Positions 5,671 through 8,559 of a stretch of 8,559 nt of DNA are shown piece by piece. The translations under genes were made by a program, and so were the position numbers. Within the stretch, counting starts at the first letter, position 1; each line of letters starts with the position of its first letter. The notes beneath the pieces were generated by a model that saw only the letters and a program-made list of their open reading frames with translations, was not told the DNA's origin and did no database searches. The DNA is taken from NCBI GenBank assembly GCA_003445035.1, contig DLVV01000187.1:1-8559 (forward strand), in the 5' to 3' direction. The stretch comes from Planctomycetaceae bacterium. Lineage in GTDB: Bacteria > Planctomycetota > Planctomycetia > Planctomycetales > Planctomycetaceae.

Positions 5671-7236
5671 ATGCCCTTGGCCCAAGTCGCAGACCTCACC
5701 GCTGTTGCCATCGCGCTGGGATCATTAACGGTCGGAGCCGCCGCTTTCTGGTTTCTTGAACGCACCCGGCAGGCCGCGGCCAATCACCGGCGTGAAGACA
5801 TTCTCCGCGACGCCGAACGCGAGGCGGAGACGGTCAGGAAGGCGGCTGAGTTGGCCGCCCGAGAGGAACTGCTTACCACGCGTTCCGAACTCGACGCCGC
5901 AAACAATCTCACCAGGGACGAACAGAACCAGCGCGCCACAGAATTGGATCGCCGGGAACACACTCTCAACGAACAACAGGACGGGTTCAAAAAACGCGAA
6001 CGGATGCTGGAAGGCACACAAAAGAACCTCGCCGAACGGCAGAAGGTCATGGATTCGCGAGAGGTCGAACTCGAACGCGTTCTTCACGACGAACAAGAGG
6101 AACTCTACAAGATCAGTGGTCTGGAGGCGGACGCCGCCAAGGACATGCTGCTCGATCGACTCGAGCGAACACTCAAACAGGACACCGGGGCCCTGCTCCT
6201 CAAGCACGAAGCCGACCTGAAAGAGAAGCAGGATGAAATGGCACGTGAAATCATTGGCATGGCCGCTCAACGCTGTGCGTCGACCCACACGTCCGAGATG
6301 ACCGTATCCACCGTCGATATCCCCAACGACGAGATGAAGGGCCGAATCATCGGCCGTGAAGGGCGCAACATTCGCGCCTTCGAGAAGACCACCGGTGTCG
6401 ACGTGATCGTCGACGACACCCCCGGAGTCGTCGTCGTCAGTGCCTTCGACAAGGTGCGACGAGAAATCGCACGCCTTGCGCTCGTCAAACTCATCCAGGA
6501 CGGCCGTATCCACCCCACCCGGATCGACGAGGTGGTCGCCGAAACGGAAAAGGAAATGGACGCGCATATCAAAAGACTCGGACAGGAGGCCTGCCAGGAG
6601 ATCGGTGTCAATGATCTCAACGAACGATTGGTGCACTTGATGGGCCGCTTACATTTTCGCACCAGCTACAGCCAAAACGTCCTGAAGCACTCTCTCGAAG
6701 TTGCCGTGATTACCGGCCTGATCGCCGAACAATTCGGTCTCGATGCCCAACTCGCCCGACGCTGCGGTTTTCTCCACGATATCGGAAAGGCAGCGGACCA
6801 CGAGATGGAGGGGGGCCATCCCGCCGTGGGTGCCGAATTGTTGAAACGTTATGGCGAAGGAGAAGAGGTCGTGCATGCCGCCGCCGGTCATCACGATGAC
6901 ATCCGTGTCGACTACATCTATACGGTGCTGGTCGCCGCCGCCGACGCGGTTTCCGCCGGCCGTCCAGGAGCACGGCGAGAATCGCTGGAACGTTACGTAC
7001 GGCGGCTGGAAGAACTTGAAGCACTCGCATGCGGTTTTCCGGGCGTTCGACAGGCCTACGCCGTCCAGGCCGGCCGCGAAGTTCGCGTTATCGTTGATTC
7101 CGGAAAAGTCAACGATCGAGAAGCCATCGCCATGAGCAAGGAAGTGGCCAAGGCCATCGAGGACACAATGACCTACCCGGGCGAGATCCGGGTCACAGTT
7201 CTCCGCGAGACGAAGGTGGTCGAGTACGCGAGATAG
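5671..7236 (+). CDS. rny: Ribonuclease Y
   Basis: RNase Y is a membrane-anchored endoribonuclease that starts mRNA decay in bacteria that use it in place of RNase E. The 521 residues show the full family architecture: one N-terminal membrane segment at about 8-29, a long charged coiled coil at about 32-200, a KH RNA-binding domain at about 210-275 with the loop [10 protein letters not shown] at 224-233, and an HD domain with His340 (VLKHS), the HD pair in FLHDIGKA at 367-374, HHDD at 407-410 and Asp425 in AAADAVSAG. The C-terminal conserved region follows to the end. Length matches the usual 510-525. The ATG at 5671 has GGGAG six bases upstream. The nearest rightward promoter I find is about 440 bases upstream, so the transcript may have a long leader or a small first gene. 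The last 44 bases overlap the end of hemD on the other strand. No key residue is missing. Confidence 0.97.
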   Translation: MPLAQVADLTAVAIALGSLTVGAAAFWFLERTRQAAANHRREDILRDAEREAETVRKAAELAAREELLTTRSELDAANNLTRDEQNQRATELDRREHTLNEQQDGFKKRERMLEGTQKNLAERQKVMDSREVELERVLHDEQEELYKISGLEADAAKDMLLDRLERTLKQDTGALLLKHEADLKEKQDEMAREIIGMAAQRCASTHTSEMTVSTVDIPNDEMKGRIIGREGRNIRAFEKTTGVDVIVDDTPGVVVVSAFDKVRREIARLALVKLIQDGRIHPTRIDEVVAETEKEMDAHIKRLGQEACQEIGVNDLNERLVHLMGRLHFRTSYSQNVLKHSLEVAVITGLIAEQFGLDAQLARRCGFLHDIGKAADHEMEGGHPAVGAELLKRYGEGEEVVHAAAGHHDDIRVDYIYTVLVAAADAVSAGRPGARRESLERYVRRLEELEALACGFPGVRQAYAVQAGREVRVIVDSGKVNDREAIAMSKEVAKAIEDTMTYPGEIRVTVLRETKVVEYAR

Positions 7237-8038
7237 CCTCGATCATCGTTTCGCGAACCAACGGCCCCATCTTCGGATGGGCGGGTTCGATGTCGACCCG
7301 CACACCCGACGAAGTTAGTGCCGACGTTGCCGTCGGACCAACCGAACCGACCAGGCAACACTCCGCCGACCGCCTCCAGGCCTCCTCCAACCCAAGACGA
7401 TTGGCCACGGCCAACACGTTGGTCAACTGTTGGGCACTGGTGAACAACAACACGTCGAAAACGCCCGCGACCGTGTCACGTATCCCCTGTTCCAACGGAC
7501 CCGTGTCATCGGGAAGACTCCATCGATACACCGGGACCGGCATCACCCGTCCTTCGCGAATCGAAATCGCGTCGTAGAAGGCCGTATTCGGCACGCCATA
7601 TTCCTGCACGGCCACGCACCGGCCTTTAACCGCTTCAAGCCGCTCCAACTCCGGTAACAATTCCTCCCACGTGTTGGGTTCTGCCGCGCGGGCATCGATC
7701 CGAACGCCCCAGTTGTTTAGCACCGCAGCCGGTTTTGGTCCCCGAACCACGATGGTGCACTCATCGAGAAGTTGCACCAATTCATTTATCGGACATTCCC
7801 CCGACACGGATTCCGCCAAGGTCTTGGCCCCGACGCCCGTCAGAAACACGACCGTATCCACAACTCCTTTTCGAAGGGAATCCACGAACGACAGGGCTTT
7901 ATGATTGTCCGAAAGCGGCGTTTCCTGCATCGATGCGACCACTGTGGCCAGACCACCGTGACGCCTGATCAAATCGGCCATCTCCCGTTGTCTGCGGCTC
8001 TCGAAACTCAGAACGCGGGGGCCGGCACCACTTCCCAC
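7193..8038 (-). CDS. hemD: Uroporphyrinogen-III synthase (HemD family)
   Basis: HemD closes and rearranges the linear tetrapyrrole hydroxymethylbilane to uroporphyrinogen III, the common precursor of haem, sirohaem and cobalamin, in the cytosol. The 281-residue product has the two-lobed family pattern: VLSFESRR at 9-16 near the N-terminus, [12 protein letters not shown] at 63-74, [11 protein letters not shown] at 97-107, VQEYG at 144-148, VPVYRW at 168-173, [15 protein letters not shown] at 195-209, [12 protein letters not shown] at 230-241 and [11 protein letters not shown] at 251-261. The start is GTG at 8038, with GGAGGT eight bases upstream. Its last 14 codons plus stop lie inside the 3' end of rny on the opposite strand, so the two transcripts are complementary there. 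A candidate promoter sits at 8080-8109. No other haem gene is visible in the window. HemD proteins are poorly conserved, so exact substrate use is family-based inference. Confidence 0.88.
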   Translation of the reverse strand: MGSGAGPRVLSFESRRQREMADLIRRHGGLATVVASMQETPLSDNHKALSFVDSLRKGVVDTVVFLTGVGAKTLAESVSGECPINELVQLLDECTIVVRGPKPAAVLNNWGVRIDARAAEPNTWEELLPELERLEAVKGRCVAVQEYGVPNTAFYDAISIREGRVMPVPVYRWSLPDDTGPLEQGIRDTVAGVFDVLLFTSAQQLTNVLAVANRLGLEEAWRRSAECCLVGSVGPTATSALTSSGVRVDIEPAHPKMGPLVRETMIEAISRTRPPSSRGEL

Positions 8039-8079
8039 TTCAATTCACCTCCAACTTCGCAACAACACGTTCCACATCC

Positions 8080-8109
8080 ATCCTAACCGCCTCGTGGCGA
8101 CGCCGTCAT
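8080..8109 (-). promoter_or_regulatory. Putative promoter for hemD
   Basis: On the minus strand ATGACG (plus 8104-8109) is followed after 18 bases by TAGGAT (8080-8085), the same -10 sequence as in the rny-side promoter. Transcription would start near 8073, leaving a leader of about 35 bases that holds the GGAGGT ribosome binding site. The -35 is only a partial match. Confidence 0.4.
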
Positions 8110-8142
8110 CAATTCATCCGCTCCGTCCGTCCGCTGGCCGCC

Positions 8143-8172
8143 TTGACCGTTCGCCGGAAGCCGCCGTATCCT
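8143..8172 (+). promoter_or_regulatory. Putative promoter for the DUF1844 gene
   Basis: TTGACC (8143-8148) and TATCCT (8167-8172) are 18 bases apart, with the same -35 as the rny-side promoter. Transcription would start near 8179, about 35 bases before the ATG at 8215. The downstream leader has no obvious Shine-Dalgarno sequence. Confidence 0.45.
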
Positions 8173-8214
8173 GCCTGCCATCAATTCACCACATCCCCCG
8201 TAGATTTCCCCACC

Positions 8215-8559
8215 ATGTCCACCTCGGATTCGTCTCCACGATCAGATCTTCCCGGCGAGTGGCCCGACGCCTCGTTCCGCGAACTTGTCACGATGTGCAC
8301 GTCGCCCGCATTGATGGGCCTGGGAGTCGTTCCCGCTCCTGGACAAGAGCAGGCGTCCTTTGACCTTCCGCTCGCGCGTCACTTCATTGATCTCCTTGCA
8401 CTGCTCGACGATAAGACCGGCGACCGTCTTGACGCCACAGACCAGGAAGCCCTTGACCAATCGCTCCATGAGCTTCGAATGGCATTTCTCCAGGTCCAAC
8501 AAGCTGCAGACGCCGAGACTCAACCGGATGCTCTTGGCGCAGACGCAGACGCAGACGCA
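8215..8559 (+). CDS. DUF1844 domain protein (partial, 3' end beyond the right edge)
   Basis: I translated this frame by hand: 115 codons from ATG without a stop to the window edge. The core matches DUF1844: DASFRELVTMCTSPALMGLG at 18-37, then VPAPGQEQASFDLPLARHF at 39-57, IDLLALLDDKTG at 58-69 and LHELRMAFLQV at 84-94. The family consists of short proteins of unknown function, widespread in several phyla including planctomycetes; members usually end soon after the LRMAF helix. After residue 97 this one continues in an acidic, Ala- and Asp-rich tail ending in alternating Ala-Asp from a tandem repeat, so little more may be missing. No signal peptide or membrane segment is seen. No Shine-Dalgarno sequence precedes the ATG. 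It is divergent from hemD across about 175 bases. I do not propose a function. Confidence 0.8.
   Translation, partial: MSTSDSSPRSDLPGEWPDASFRELVTMCTSPALMGLGVVPAPGQEQASFDLPLARHFIDLLALLDDKTGDRLDATDQEALDQSLHELRMAFLQVQQAADAETQPDALGADADADA
8539..8559 (+). repeat. GCAGAC hexanucleotide tandem repeat
   Basis: Three and a half copies of GCAGAC run to the window edge inside the DUF1844 gene and encode alternating Ala and Asp. The unit is a multiple of three, so a change in copy number would keep the frame. The full length of the repeat is outside the window. Confidence 0.75.

Larger units (their letters stand above)
8040..8188. repeat. Three copies of TCAATTCA between hemD and the DUF1844 gene
   Basis: The octamer TCAATTCA occurs at 8040-8047, 8109-8116 and 8181-8188, the last two within the ten-base repeat CATCAATTCA. 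The AT-rich octamer stands out in GC-rich sequence. The copies lie close to the hemD start, at the edge of the hemD -35 box and just after the predicted rightward -10 box, so a shared regulator site is conceivable. Function is unknown. Confidence 0.35.

Noticed and set aside
5725..6636. 303-residue open frame on the minus strand opposite rny
   Set aside because: It lies fully antisense to a well-supported rny, shows no recognisable motif and is explained by the regular codon pattern of the coiled-coil region.
8094..8523. Open frames at 8094-8363 plus and 8242-8523 minus
   Set aside because: They overlap the DUF1844 frame starting at 8215, which has clear family similarity and stays open to the window edge.
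1..8559. CRISPR arrays, insertion sequences, tRNA or rRNA genes, toxin-antitoxin or defence cassettes
   Set aside because: No spaced direct repeats, transposase motifs, cloverleaf-like tRNA sequences or rRNA segments were seen on either strand.

Overview
The window is a GC-rich (roughly 60% by eye) stretch of bacterial chromosome with tightly packed housekeeping genes. I infer a planctomycete. The reasons are a murE-murF pair that is not preceded by ftsI or other division genes, a DUF1844 protein with the sequence style common in that phylum, a peptidase C45 acyltransferase-like protein, and sigma70-type promoters with TAGGAT/TAGGCT -10 boxes. No marker gene such as 16S rRNA is present, so the phylum call is an inference.

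Layout, left to right. Positions 1-2838, minus strand: murF (its 3' end runs off the left edge) and upstream of it murE. They are 22 bases apart, form one leftward operon, and add meso-diaminopimelate and then D-Ala-D-Ala to the peptidoglycan precursor. Positions 2839-3047: a divergent promoter region. Positions 3048-4118, plus strand: an Ntn-hydrolase of the C45 / acyl-CoA:6-aminopenicillanate acyltransferase family. Positions 4140-5135, minus strand: tilS (tRNA-Ile lysidine synthase), convergent with the previous gene. Positions 5136-5670: a long divergent region with a strong promoter, a perfect 12-bp inverted repeat around it, a possible small membrane protein and several hairpins. Positions 5671-7236, plus strand: rny (RNase Y). 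Positions 7193-8038, minus strand: hemD (uroporphyrinogen-III synthase), overlapping the end of rny tail to tail by 44 bp. Positions 8039-8214: a divergent promoter region. Positions 8215-8559, plus strand: a DUF1844 gene cut by the right edge.

Together these genes cover cell-wall precursor synthesis, tRNA modification, mRNA decay and tetrapyrrole synthesis. I see no mobile element, CRISPR array, rRNA or tRNA gene, and no phage or defence cassette. The points most worth a second look are the roughly 440-nt structured region ahead of rny with its symmetric promoter repeat, a Gly-to-Ala change in the MurF P-loop, the murE ribosome binding site placed in a hairpin loop, and the rny/hemD tail overlap. 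I do not see a clearly new multi-gene system. Two real genes, murF and the DUF1844 gene, are open at the window edges and were translated by hand.
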